Of a stretch of 64,000 bases of DNA, positions 1 to 9,974 are shown piece by piece. Within the stretch, counting starts at the first letter, position 1. Every line of letters starts with the position of its first letter. A program made the position numbers and the translations under genes. The stretch covers positions 186,001-250,000 of the forward strand of contig NZ_SLWO01000005.1 of assembly GCF_004340665.1 (NCBI RefSeq), in the 5' to 3' direction. Under the pieces are notes generated by a model. That model was not told the DNA's origin, did no database searches, and was given only the letters and a program-made list of their open reading frames with translations. Source of the stretch: Pedobacter psychrotolerans. GTDB taxonomy: Bacteria; Bacteroidota; Bacteroidia; Sphingobacteriales; Sphingobacteriaceae.

Positions 1-3000
1 GCTGCTGTATTTTCGCACCTGTTGTCGCCTTTTACAGTTACATAAAAGGTGGTGGTAGCGGTTAATACAGGTGTTGTAAATTGAGCCGTTGTATTTACCG
101 GAGTAGGTAAAGCGGCATCACTATACCAGGTAAATACCGGATTAATAACGGTTGTACTGCTTGCTGATAAGGTAACGGTTGAACCTCCACAAATGGATGT
201 TGGTCCTGCCAGAATCAGATCGGATGGTGATGCTACCGGATTAGTGGTAATAGTCACTTCCTGTGCATTTCCTGGTGCATTCGCACATTTATTATCGCCC
301 CTAACGGTTACATAATATTTGGTCGTGGCTGTAATGGCTGGTGTGGTAAATGTGGCCGAATTACTCACCACTTGTGTTAAAGCAGCATCACTATACCAGG
401 TAAATACCGGATTTAGAACTGATGTGCTCGAAGCAGTTAAAGTAGTGTTTGCTGAAGCACATAATCCCGTATTTCCTGCAACTGTGATATCAGATGCTAA
501 TGCCGCTGGAAGCACTGTTATAGATGCCTTTGTTCTGGTTGGATTGCTACAGCCATTTGCATTTACAGCTTCTACATAGTAATCGTAGGTTCCGGCAGGT
601 AAACTGGCAGACGTTACAAAATTGCTGTTATTGGTGACCAACATATTGCCGTTTACCGCAGCATCGTACCAGTTATAGGTGTTGCCCGCTACAGGAACAA
701 CAGTTAAGGTAGCAGAAGAATTGATACAAGTGGTTACCGGATTGGTCGAAGAAAGTACTGGTGGCGCTGGGGGAGCCAAAATGGTTACTGTAACTTTTAC
801 TTTAACGGTTTCGCAACCATTTGCATTAGCACTTACTGCATATTCGTAAACACCTGCTGCTAAAGCCGGATCAGTTATAAAGGTTATTCCATCCTTACCG
901 TTTTGATATACGCCAGCTAAATACCATTTATAAATGATTCCTGGTTGAGGATTTTGTACACTTAATGTAGCTGAAGTGCCCTGACACGCACTAACCGTGG
1001 TGGAAGTTACCGTCGGAGCCAGTATACTTCTTTGCGCATAATCAAAATTCACAGAATTTAATGCACCGAGTAATCCAGAACCTAACCTCAATTCTACACC
1101 ATCAAAACGACTGGCTGGTACGAAAGTAAGTATGGCAGAATTTCCTCCGTTCAGTAAATTCAGACTAATTAATGGGTTAGAAATGGCGACGGCATCATTA
1201 TTCGACGTTGTGCCTTGATAAGTTGTTAAGGTTAAGTTTGATAGTAATCCTACAGAAATTAATTGACCTGGAGTTGTAATTTTTACCCTCAAGGTATCAC
1301 CAACATTTGATAATCCTGGAAAGCCTAATTGTTGGAACACTGACGAACCTAATAATCCAACCGGGATCACCAGACTTGATCCGGTATTAATGTCGCCATC
1401 AATTGCCTGAAGCGGATTAATTACACCTGCACCAATGGTAATTCCGCCAGCTACACCATTGGTTTGGGTAGTGGCTGCCCCACAAGGTGTTGGCACAGGA
1501 GTTCCATTCGGAATTACAGTTACCACAACTTCTGCTCTTGCAATGGCAGTACATCCGCCAGGAATAGTTGCTTCTACATAAAAAGTGGTCGTAGTTGATA
1601 AGGGATCCGTTACATAATTTTCTCCTGTAAATATTGGAGTAGTTCCGTTTGCTGTGGTATACCAGTTAATGGTAGCACCCGCAGTACTGGATGTTGCCTT
1701 TAGTGAAGCAACAGCACCTTGAGAAATGGTAATGGCAGATGGCGTAATTACCGGAATATCTATATTACCAATGGCAATGGTTGCAGTTGCTCTTGCAGAT
1801 GCAGCACCACAACTATTAACAGACTCTACCGTATAAGTGGTGTTGCTGGTTACATTAGCGATGGTGAATGTTGCACCATCTAATCCTGCCTGGTATACAT
1901 TTGCGGCATCATACCATTTATAAGTGGTGCCTGCAACAGGATTTTTCACCTGCAATACCACACCGGTATTGATACAGGTATTCACATCAGGATTTAATAG
2001 TTCTGGCTGAACAGGCGCTGGATTAGTCGTTACATTTACCCCTGTTTTAGCGCTTACACAGCCGGATGCCGATACCGCAGCTACGAAAAACCGGGTATCA
2101 CCAGTTAACACCGGAGTAGTAAAAATAATTCCGTCTTTACCAGTTAAATATGTTCCAGCAGCATCGTACCACCTGTAAGTTAAGCTTGAAGATGGATTGT
2201 TAACCACCAGCTGCGTGGTCTGACCCACACATGCAGTTACATTTGGTGAAACCACCGCCGGGGCCACTAAAATGCGTTGGGCATAATTAAAGTTAATTGA
2301 TGTAAGCACACCCAAAGCGCCGCCATTTAACCGCACTTCTACTGCATCAAAGCTTGTAGCAGGCACGAAGGTAACCAGTGCTTGTGTATCGCCATTTAAT
2401 AACTGAACATTTAAAAGGTTGTTATTTAAAAATCTTGAATCGCCGTTACTATTGGTTCCAAGGTAACTGGTGATTTGTGCATTCCCCAATAAGCTGAGTG
2501 AAAGCAGCCTTCCTGGTGAAGAAACCAGTACCCGAACCGTATCGCCTGCATTTGAAACGGCGCCAAAGCTTGCTCTCTGGTAAACCGAAGCACCTAATGC
2601 CCCCACAGGTAACACTAACGAAGAAGCGGTTTGTGTATCATTATCAATTGCCAATGCTGGATTAAATACGCCTGCCAGCAATGCTACCCCAGTAACGCCA
2701 TTGGTTTGTGCAACTGCGGCCTCACAAGGAACAACGTTTGGCGTATTGTTACCATTCACATTAATGGTTACCTGAATCCTGCTGGCTGAGGTACATCCGT
2801 TAGCCGATACAGTTTCTACAAAATAACTGGTTGTAGTAGTTAAGGGTGGTGTTACATAAGTAGCACCTGTATAAATTGGCGTAGTCGCATTTGCCGAATT
2901 GTACCAATTAAAGGTAACAGCAGGGTCTGTAGAAGTTGCCGTTAAAATAACGGTTTGTCCAGGCGCAACGGTTGATGCACTTGCAGTAACGACAGGCAAC

Positions 3001-6000
3001 GCCGGACGTGGATTTACAGTTACGGCTACAGTTGCCCGGCTAGCGCTCACGCAACTTCCTTCGGCAGCTTCTACATAATAAGTAGTATTTGAATTCAATG
3101 CTGGTGTGGTAACCACTGCCCCGGTAAACAATAAGTTTCCGCCAGTTAGCGCATCATACCAGTTATAAGTAATCCCATTAACTGGATTGGTAACCGATAA
3201 AGTGGCAGGAGTACCCGCACAATAAGTAGCCACTGTTGCCACCACTGGCGTAGCCAGCGCAGGTGTTACAGTTATCGTTACCGGAATGCGTAAGGTATTA
3301 GGGCAATTACCTTTTGATACCTGTATATAATAAGTATTGGTTGCGGTTAAGGCCGGCGTGGTAAAAGTTCCACCAGTTGCCAGTTGGGTACCTCCTGTTG
3401 GCGCATTATACCAGGCTAAAGTGGTACCAGCACTTGCGGTAGCTGCAAGTGTAGCAGTACTACCTGCACAAATGGTTTGCGCACCAGCGGTAACAGTTGG
3501 GTTAGGATATACCATTGTTGCCCCGTAAATATCTAAGCTGGTTACCGCAGAAACCAGAGCACCAATTCGAACTTCTACACGATCAAAAGTACCACCCGCA
3601 GCTAAGGTTGCGGTAAAGCGGCTTCCGCTCAGTAACTGAAGATTTAATAAAGAAGAACCCAGTTGAACCGTTCTAACTACTGTTGTTCCATTCAGGATAT
3701 TAACAGTTACATTGTTCAGCAACTGAAGATCCAACAATCCACCCGGCAAAGCCAGATCTAATCTTACGCTATCGGTAGCAGAACCAGCTGTTGGGAAAAT
3801 TAATTGCTGATACCCTGTTGAAGCCACACCAGCACCTAAAGTAATCTGGGTGAAATTTGTCGCATCATTATCTGTTGAATTACCCGCACCAGTTATTCCG
3901 CATAACAGACATAAACCAGTGATACCGCTGTTTTGGGTATTTGCTGCATTACAGGCAGTACCTGTTCCGCCAGGAATTACAGTAACCGTTACCGGAACAC
4001 GACTTGCACTCACGCAGCCTGCCTGACTGGTGGTTTCAACATAATAGGTAGTATTGGTATTAAGAACAGGTGTAAAGAAAGAAGTTCCGGTACCTACCTG
4101 TGTACCGCCTGTTGGCGCATCAAACCAGGCAATGGTATTTCCCGCATCAGCAGTTGCCAATAAAGTAGTAGACTGTCCGGCATTAATCACCTGGCTGTTC
4201 GTGGTTACCGTAGCTAATGTTGCTGATGGATTGACAGAAACTGTTACCGCCGTTCTAGGGCTTACCGCTGTACCAGATACAGCCTCTACATAAAAAACGG
4301 TTTGAGTAGTAACTGCTGGCGTTACAAATACACCAGTATTATTGGTAGCCAGAGGTGTATTTCCGGTAGCGGCATACCAGTTGTAAGTTACACCCGATTG
4401 GATATTACTAACTGTTAATGTGGCTGATGAACCCGCACAAACAGTAGCCGCAGCCACAATTGGTGCCTTTACGGTTACAGTCAGGCTATAACCTGTTGTT
4501 GCTTTATTGCCATTTGCATCGGTAGCCATTAAAGAAATGGTAAATGTTCCGCCTACAGTTGGCGTACCTGTAATTTCTCTTGTAGTGGTATTAAATGATA
4601 ATCCTGCCGGAAGATTAGTAGCCAGATAAGTGTATGGCCCTGTGCCACCGGTTACAGCAGGAAGTGTTACCGCCGGATAGCTATCTCCAACCACGCCATT
4701 TGGCAAGGTTGCAGTTGGTAAGTTTAATGCACCAATTACTGTTAAGCCATAGTTATTTGATGCCGTTCTGTTTTGACTATCCGTAACGGTTACCGAAACA
4801 ACATAATTACCTGCCTGAGTAGGCGTACCAGTAATGTTTCTGGTTACCGGATCAAATGATAAGCCCGGAGGAAGATTGGTAGCAACATAACTGTATGGTC
4901 CTACCCCACCAAGAGCGGCTGGAATATTCTGAACCGGATAAGCCACATTTTCATTTCCGTCAGCCAGGCTAGCCGGTGGCAATACCAAAGGATCCATGAT
5001 TGAAATACTGTAATTCGTAGTAGCTGTTTTTCCTGTCGCATCAGTTACGGTAACCGGAATACTAAAGGTGCCAGACTCGCCGGGTGTACCTGTAATTTCT
5101 CTGGTAGTGGTGTTAAAAGCTAAACCTAAAGGAAGGCCTGTAGCCGAATAAGTATATGGTGCTGTTCCACCGATTGCCGATGGAATGCTTTGAGTAGGAT
5201 AAACAGATCCTTTGGTTCCACTGGCTAAAGTAGCAGGTGGCAAAACCAATGGATCAGTAACCTTAAGTGTATAATTAGCTGTAAAGGTAATTCCATTTGC
5301 ATCAGTTACTGTTACTGGAATAGTATAGTTGCCAATTTGTGTTGGAGTACCAGAAATTTCTCTTGTTGTCGGATCAAAAATTAATCCCGGAGGAAGACTG
5401 TTCGCCGTATAAGTATAAGGGCCAGTTCCTCCTGCTGCGGCTGGAATGGTTTGAGGAACATAAACTGTTCCAGTAACACCATCTGGCAATGTACCTGCGG
5501 CCAGCGATAAGGCCGGCGTAACAGTTAAGTTGAATGTTGCCGTTACACTACAATTTTTAGTGTCGGTAACCACCACAGAGAATGTAGGTGCGCCTGTTGC
5601 TGTTGGTGTTCCGCTGATTAAACCAGCTGAAGATAAAGTTAATCCGGCAGGAAGCGTACTTCCTGATGCCAGTGCATAAGTAAAACCTGGCGTTCCACCA
5701 GTTGCTATAGGAAGTGGTTTGCTGTATGGCGATGCAATCGTTGCATTAGTAAGTGTCGTTCCATTAAAAACAATAGCCGGATTTACCGTTACCACAACCG
5801 GAACGCGTGTGGTATTGGCACAATTTGCCTGATTAACCTGAATATAATAAGTGGTGGTTGCGGCAATTGCAGGAGTAGTGAAAGTTTCACCTGCACCTAA
5901 TTGTGTTCCGCCAGTTGGCGCATTAAACCAGGTTAATGTTGTACCTTCATTTGCCGTGGCCGCTAAAGTAGCCGTGCCGCCAGCGCAAATTGATTGGGCA

Positions 6001-9000
6001 CCAGCTGTGATGGTTGGATTTGGATAGATAACCGTAGCGCCATAAATATCTAAGCTACTTAATGCAGATACCAATGCGCCAAAGCTCACCTGAACCCGAT
6101 CATAAACACCACCTGCCAATACAGTAGCGGCAAATCTGTTTCCACCTAATAGAGTGAGATTTAATACGTTTCCATTAATTTGGACAGTTCTGACAACGGT
6201 GGTTCCGTTTAATATACTTACCGTAATATTATTAAGAAGGCTTACATCTGCGAGACCTCCAGGCAAGGCAAGGTCTAAACGGATACTATCCGTTGCCGCA
6301 CCTGCAGCAGGGAAAATTAATTGTTGATAGCCTGTAGCGCCCACACCAACAGCCAGTGAAATTCTGGTAAAATTATTCACATCGGCATCAGTGGAGTTAC
6401 CCGCACCATTAACCGAACATAATAAACAAATACCATTTATACCTGTATTCTGACTGCTCGCAGCATTACATGCAGTATTACCTCCACCAGCGATTACAGT
6501 AACTAGAACTGGAACCCGCGTCGCACTGATACAACCTGCAGCACTTGTGGTTTGTACATAATAGCTGGTGCTGGTTTGTAGAGCTGGTGTGGTAAATGAG
6601 GCACCAACACCAACCTGATTTCCACCAGTAGCAGCATCATACCAGGCAATTGTATTTCCGGCATCAGCAGTCGCTGTTAAAGTAGTGGTTTGACCAGCAT
6701 TAATCACCTGGTTGCTGGTGGTTACAGTGGCTAAAGTAGCTGGTGGATTAACAGAAACCGTAACGGCAGTTCTGGAACTCACCGCAGTACCCGAGAATGC
6801 CTCTACAAAAAAAGTGGTTTGAGAAGTAACTGCCGGAGTGGTAAAAGTACCTGCAGCGCTGGTTTGTAAAACGGTATTTCCTGCCGGGCCATACAACCTG
6901 TAAGAAACATTCGGCAATACATTACTCACCGTTAAGGAAGCAACCGAACCGGAGCAAACCGTTGTAGATGCCACAACCGGTGCATTTACGTCTACCGTTA
7001 TGCTGTAAGATGTGGTGGCCTTATTGTTATTCGCATCTGTTGCCGTAACCTGAACATTAAAAGTACCTCCAACCGTTGGTGTACCAGTAATGACTCTTGT
7101 TGATGGATCAAAGGTTAAACCCGAAGGCAGATTTACCGCAGCATAAGTATATGGTGCAGTTCCACCGTTTACCGCAGGTATGGTTTGAGCCGGATATCCG
7201 GTTCCAACAATTCCATTTGGTAAGGTAGATGATGGTAAATTAAGCGTTCCAATTACTTTAATCGGATAGGCATTAGTTGCTGTTCTGCCTTCGCTATCAG
7301 TTGCAGTTACTGATATGGAATAATTACCAGCCTGAGTAGGTGTACCGGTTAATTGTCTGTTTGCTGGATTATAGCTTAATCCGGCAGGAAGGTTGCTGGC
7401 AACATAAGTGTATGGTCCAACACCTCCTGTAGCTGCAGGAAGAGTAGTCGCTACATAAGCAACATTTTCATTTCCATCCGGAAGTGCAGCAGATGGCAAT
7501 ATTAGCGGATTAATTACGGTAAGCGCATAATTAGTCGTTACCGTTTTCCCATCTGCATCAGTGGCCGTAACCGCTACTGTAAAAGAACCATCAACAGTCG
7601 GTGTACCCGTAATTGCCCGGGTAACCGGATTAAAAGTTAAACCTGCAGGCAAACCTGTAGCCACATAGGTATAAGGTGTTGTTCCGCCTGTTGCCGATGG
7701 AATAAATTGTGGCGCATATACCGTTCCTTTGGTTCCCATGGCAAGCGTTGCAGCAGGCAACACAAACGGATCGGTAATTTTAATGGTGTAATTTGCTGTG
7801 ATGGTGTTTCCATTGGCATCAGCTACCGTTATCGGAATGGTATAATTGCCCGGAGTGGTAGGTGTTCCGGTGATTTCTCTTGTTGCCGGATTGAATGTTA
7901 AACCAGACGGAAGGGGATTTGCAACCGAATAAGTGTAAGGGCCGGTTCCGCCTGCTGCTGCAGGAATAATTTGAGTTGGATAAGCAATACCAGTAATGCC
8001 TTCGGGCAAGTTTCTTGATTGTAAAGTTAGGGCAGCGGTAACCGTAAGCGTGTAAGCAGCGGTAACCGTACAACCTTTTGAATCCGTTGCAACGATAGAA
8101 AAGTTATATACATTGGGTACCGTTGGTGTACCACTGATGGTTCCATTGGTAGAAAGCGATAAACCAGTTGGCAAAGTACTGCCAGAGGCTAAAGTATAGC
8201 TAAAACCAGGCGTACCACCAGTTGCTGCAGTAATTTGCTGATTGTAAGCAAACTGGCTGGTTGCATTTACTAAGGTAGCCCCTGCAAATGTGATTTGTGG
8301 ATCTACAGTGATCACCACAGGTACCCGAACCGATTCATCAGTACAATTTAAACGTCTTGCTGCTACATAATAAGTTTTATTGGCAGTTAAAGCAGGTGTG
8401 GTAAAGCCACCATTATAAGGAACTGTTGCCAATGGTGTACCCCCTTGCAAAGCATCATACCAAATTAATTCATTTGTATTGGCGGTTGTAGCAGTTAAAA
8501 CTACCGGAGCATTGTAACAGGCAGCTATTGCATTACTTGCAGGAGCCGTAAAGGTGGGTCTTCCTGCAGATCGTGTTAATCCATGAACATCAATCGTCTG
8601 CGTTAAATTTGCATTTACAAGTGATGAGAGCGTAACTTTTACCCGATCGAAAGATCTCCCGGGTGAGAATGGAATCGAAACAATTGATCCGTTATTGAGT
8701 AGCGTAAGTAACTCGAGGTTTAGTAACGCAGGATCTAGTGTTTGTGTAAAAACTTCATCAATTCCATTGTAAGCCGTAACCCTGATGTTATTTAAGAGAC
8801 CCAGTGTTAAAAGTGCAGGAGAAGCTTTAAACCTTAAATTAAAATCATCGGTAGCATTGGAAGAAGTGGTAAAATAAAAAATCTGACTGGCTGTTCCACC
8901 TACCGCGGCAACACCAAGGCTGATCTGAGAAAAGTTATTTTGATCTGCATCTATTGCCCTTTCACTATTAATCACACCTGAATTTCCTAAGCGCAAAGCA

Positions 9001-9749
9001 TCCAGGCTAATCCCTGTTCCTTCGAAACTCGTGGTAAAGGCTTGTGCACAAGGATCTGTTCCAGAAGTGTAGAATGCATAATATACTTTAGTGTTATTAT
9101 TTGCACCAATTAAGGCTGCATTGGTAATGTCGCGGATAAATACCCGATCATAAATTTGGTTCGGCGTAATGGCCACATAAAACCGACCTAAACCATCTTT
9201 AACCAAACGAAGGTTATTATTGGTAAACTGCCCGCTACTGGCCCCATCTGTAACGATAGTACCAGAGGCATTTTTAGCTGCGATATAAAAACTGTGATTT
9301 CCTAAAACTACGTTCCCTAAAACGTTAGCCAGCAAGCCACCTAAATTACCCCCTACAAGCGCATTTAATAAATCAGGATCAGAATCTATTCTGATGTAAG
9401 TAGTCGTATTCGCCGGAATATTAGATGGAAACTTTAATTCAAGTTCACCACTGTACGCTAAAATATTTAAAGCAATACCTCCCGACGACTTTACAGTTGC
9501 AAAAGTATTTTCATCATTGGTAATGGCATTTGTAGCATTATCTATCGTAGTAACTGAACATGCACCTAAACCCAATGTACCACAACCTGTAAGGCTGGTG
9601 GCATTGCCTGATGCCGTTACCGAATTTGCATAAATTTTTGTTTGTGCATACGATTCTGAATATAAGAGCGTTATTAAAACGATAACTAAAATTTTAAACA
9701 AAACGCGGTTTATCCCTGTTAAAGATATAGTGGTAAAGGTTTTTATCAT
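1..9749 (-). CDS. Giant secreted Ig-like/He_PIG repeat protein, C-terminus outside window
   Basis: The frame was read continuously from the ATG at 9749 to about 7500 and checked at many points down to base 1 with no stop, giving at least 3,249 codons. Residues 1-35 are a signal peptide with a long hydrophobic stretch and a cleavage site after SYA. A unique N-terminal region follows. Next comes a jelly-roll-like module (landmarks TDDFNLRF, FDRVKV) that recurs about five times, near 8600-9000, 6050-6480, 3530-3950, 2280-2740 and 1030-1480. Ten putative-Ig modules (motif LPAGLTF..TREITGTPT) form two blocks of five, 7000-8290 and 4480-5770. Ig-like modules with a YYV..... C..A pattern fill the rest. 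Such proteins in Bacteroidota are usually surface adhesins exported by type IX secretion, with a C-terminal sorting domain that would lie beyond the window. Role as adhesin is inference; ligand unknown. Confidence 0.9.
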   Translation of the reverse strand, partial: MIKTFTTISLTGINRVLFKILVIVLITLLYSESYAQTKIYANSVTASGNATSLTGCGTLGLGACSVTTIDNATNAITNDENTFATVKSSGGIALNILAYSGELELKFPSNIPANTTTYIRIDSDPDLLNALVGGNLGGLLANVLGNVVLGNHSFYIAAKNASGTIVTDGASSGQFTNNNLRLVKDGLGRFYVAITPNQIYDRVFIRDITNAALIGANNNTKVYYAFYTSGTDPCAQAFTTSFEGTGISLDALRLGNSGVINSERAIDADQNNFSQISLGVAAVGGTASQIFYFTTSSNATDDFNLRFKASPALLTLGLLNNIRVTAYNGIDEVFTQTLDPALLNLELLTLLNNGSIVSIPFSPGRSFDRVKVTLSSLVNANLTQTIDVHGLTRSAGRPTFTAPASNAIAACYNAPVVLTATTANTNELIWYDALQGGTPLATVPYNGGFTTPALTANKTYYVAARRLNCTDESVRVPVVITVDPQITFAGATLVNATSQFAYNQQITAATGGTPGFSYTLASGSTLPTGLSLSTNGTISGTPTVPNVYNFSIVATDSKGCTVTAAYTLTVTAALTLQSRNLPEGITGIAYPTQIIPAAAGGTGPYTYSVANPLPSGLTFNPATREITGTPTTPGNYTIPITVADANGNTITANYTIKITDPFVLPAATLAMGTKGTVYAPQFIPSATGGTTPYTYVATGLPAGLTFNPVTRAITGTPTVDGSFTVAVTATDADGKTVTTNYALTVINPLILPSAALPDGNENVAYVATTLPAATGGVGPYTYVASNLPAGLSYNPANRQLTGTPTQAGNYSISVTATDSEGRTATNAYPIKVIGTLNLPSSTLPNGIVGTGYPAQTIPAVNGGTAPYTYAAVNLPSGLTFDPSTRVITGTPTVGGTFNVQVTATDANNNKATTSYSITVDVNAPVVASTTVCSGSVASLTVSNVLPNVSYRLYGPAGNTVLQTSAAGTFTTPAVTSQTTFFVEAFSGTAVSSRTAVTVSVNPPATLATVTTSNQVINAGQTTTLTATADAGNTIAWYDAATGGNQVGVGASFTTPALQTSTSYYVQTTSAAGCISATRVPVLVTVIAGGGNTACNAASSQNTGINGICLLCSVNGAGNSTDADVNNFTRISLAVGVGATGYQQLIFPAAGAATDSIRLDLALPGGLADVSLLNNITVSILNGTTVVRTVQINGNVLNLTLLGGNRFAATVLAGGVYDRVQVSFGALVSALSSLDIYGATVIYPNPTITAGAQSICAGGTATLAATANEGTTLTWFNAPTGGTQLGAGETFTTPAIAATTTYYIQVNQANCANTTRVPVVVTVNPAIVFNGTTLTNATIASPYSKPLPIATGGTPGFTYALASGSTLPAGLTLSSAGLISGTPTATGAPTFSVVVTDTKNCSVTATFNLTVTPALSLAAGTLPDGVTGTVYVPQTIPAAAGGTGPYTYTANSLPPGLIFDPTTREISGTPTQIGNYTIPVTVTDANGITFTANYTLKVTDPLVLPPATLASGTKGSVYPTQSIPSAIGGTAPYTYSATGLPLGLAFNTTTREITGTPGESGTFSIPVTVTDATGKTATTNYSISIMDPLVLPPASLADGNENVAYPVQNIPAALGGVGPYSYVATNLPPGLSFDPVTRNITGTPTQAGNYVVSVTVTDSQNRTASNNYGLTVIGALNLPTATLPNGVVGDSYPAVTLPAVTGGTGPYTYLATNLPAGLSFNTTTREITGTPTVGGTFTISLMATDANGNKATTGYSLTVTVKAPIVAAATVCAGSSATLTVSNIQSGVTYNWYAATGNTPLATNNTGVFVTPAVTTQTVFYVEAVSGTAVSPRTAVTVSVNPSATLATVTTNSQVINAGQSTTLLATADAGNTIAWFDAPTGGTQVGTGTSFFTPVLNTNTTYYVETTSQAGCVSASRVPVTVTVIPGGTGTACNAANTQNSGITGLCLLCGITGAGNSTDNDATNFTQITLGAGVASTGYQQLIFPTAGSATDSVRLDLALPGGLLDLQLLNNVTVNILNGTTVVRTVQLGSSLLNLQLLSGSRFTATLAAGGTFDRVEVRIGALVSAVTSLDIYGATMVYPNPTVTAGAQTICAGSTATLAATASAGTTLAWYNAPTGGTQLATGGTFTTPALTATNTYYIQVSKGNCPNTLRIPVTITVTPALATPVVATVATYCAGTPATLSVTNPVNGITYNWYDALTGGNLLFTGAVVTTPALNSNTTYYVEAAEGSCVSASRATVAVTVNPRPALPVVTASASTVAPGQTVILTATSTDPAVTFNWYNSANATTPIYTGATYVTPPLTTTTSYFVETVSANGCTSASRIQVTINVNGNNTPNVVPCEAAVAQTNGVTGVALLAGVFNPALAIDNDTQTASSLVLPVGALGASVYQRASFGAVSNAGDTVRVLVSSPGRLLSLSLLGNAQITSYLGTNSNGDSRFLNNNLLNVQLLNGDTQALVTFVPATSFDAVEVRLNGGALGVLTSINFNYAQRILVAPAVVSPNVTACVGQTTQLVVNNPSSSLTYRWYDAAGTYLTGKDGIIFTTPVLTGDTRFFVAAVSASGCVSAKTGVNVTTNPAPVQPELLNPDVNTCINTGVVLQVKNPVAGTTYKWYDAANVYQAGLDGATFTIANVTSNTTYTVESVNSCGAASARATATIAIGNIDIPVITPSAITISQGAVASLKATSSTAGATINWYTTANGTTPIFTGENYVTDPLSTTTTFYVEATIPGGCTAIARAEVVVTVIPNGTPVPTPCGAATTQTNGVAGGITIGAGVINPLQAIDGDINTGSSLVIPVGLLGSSVFQQLGFPGLSNVGDTLRVKITTPGQLISVGLLSNLTLTTYQGTTSNNDAVAISNPLISLNLLNGGNSAILTFVPASRFDGVELRLGSGLLGALNSVNFDYAQRSILAPTVTSTTVSACQGTSATLSVQNPQPGIIYKWYLAGVYQNGKDGITFITDPALAAGVYEYAVSANANGCETVKVKVTVTILAPPAPPVLSSTNPVTTCINSSATLTVVPVAGNTYNWYDAAVNGNMLVTNNSNFVTSASLPAGTYDYYVEAVNANGCSNPTRTKASITVLPAALASDITVAGNTGLCASANTTLTASSTSVLNPVFTWYSDAALTQVVSNSATFTTPAITATTKYYVTVRGDNKCANAPGNAQEVTITTNPVASPSDLILAGPTSICGGSTVTLSASSTTVINPVFTWYSDAALPTPVNTTAQFTTPVLTATTTFYVTVKGDNRCENTA
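3257..8290 (-). repeat. Internal tandem duplication of about 2.5 kb inside the giant gene
   Basis: Two consecutive blocks, roughly 5774-8290 and 3257-5773, encode the same module order: five putative-Ig modules, two Ig-like modules, one jelly-roll-like module, one Ig-like module. Matching landmarks sit exactly 2,517 bp (839 codons) apart at three places checked: 3526/6043, 4181/6698 and 5356/7873. A one-codon difference occurs near 7925. The copies are clearly diverged in sequence, so this is an old duplication and not an assembly artefact. Confidence 0.88.
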
Positions 9750-9815
9750 TTCAGGCGTTATTTAGGGTGACAATTGAAATACTTCAGTACCATTATTTTT
9801 AGAAGTACCTAGTAA

Positions 9816-9823
9816 CAAATCTA
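9816..9823 (-). promoter_or_regulatory. Candidate -7 element of the giant gene
   Basis: On the minus strand this reads TAGATTTG, an exact match to the Bacteroidota housekeeping -7 consensus TAnnTTTG. It lies 66 nt upstream of the ATG at 9749. No convincing TTG -33 box was found at the usual spacing, so this is a motif-based prediction only. Confidence 0.4.
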
Positions 9824-9974
9824 CATTCCGGACTATAATCTGTCTTATCCATTCCTATTCATTACTTGCCTGGGGTTTTCCATTCATTTCATTCATAGCT
9901 GCATTTGTTACTCAAATCATTTCTGCTATTGTTAAAATTTGATGACATTAGCGTAGTCATCATCTCTATAATTA

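Noticed and set aside
319..579. Plus-strand open frame within the giant gene, and similar ones at 3337, 3933, 4054 and 7707
   Set aside because: They lie opposite the continuous minus-strand frame, and their lack of stops follows from its repetitive codon content; no known motif in translation.
7819..8073. Minus-strand short frame in another phase, possibly indicating a frameshift in the giant gene
   Set aside because: The main frame (phase of the ATG at 9749) is uninterrupted through this stretch and encodes coherent putative-Ig modules, so no frameshift is needed.
1..9749. CRISPR array or satellite repeats because of the recurring words
   Set aside because: The repeats are in-frame protein modules of about 80-150 codons with diverged sequence, not short identical direct repeats with unique spacers.
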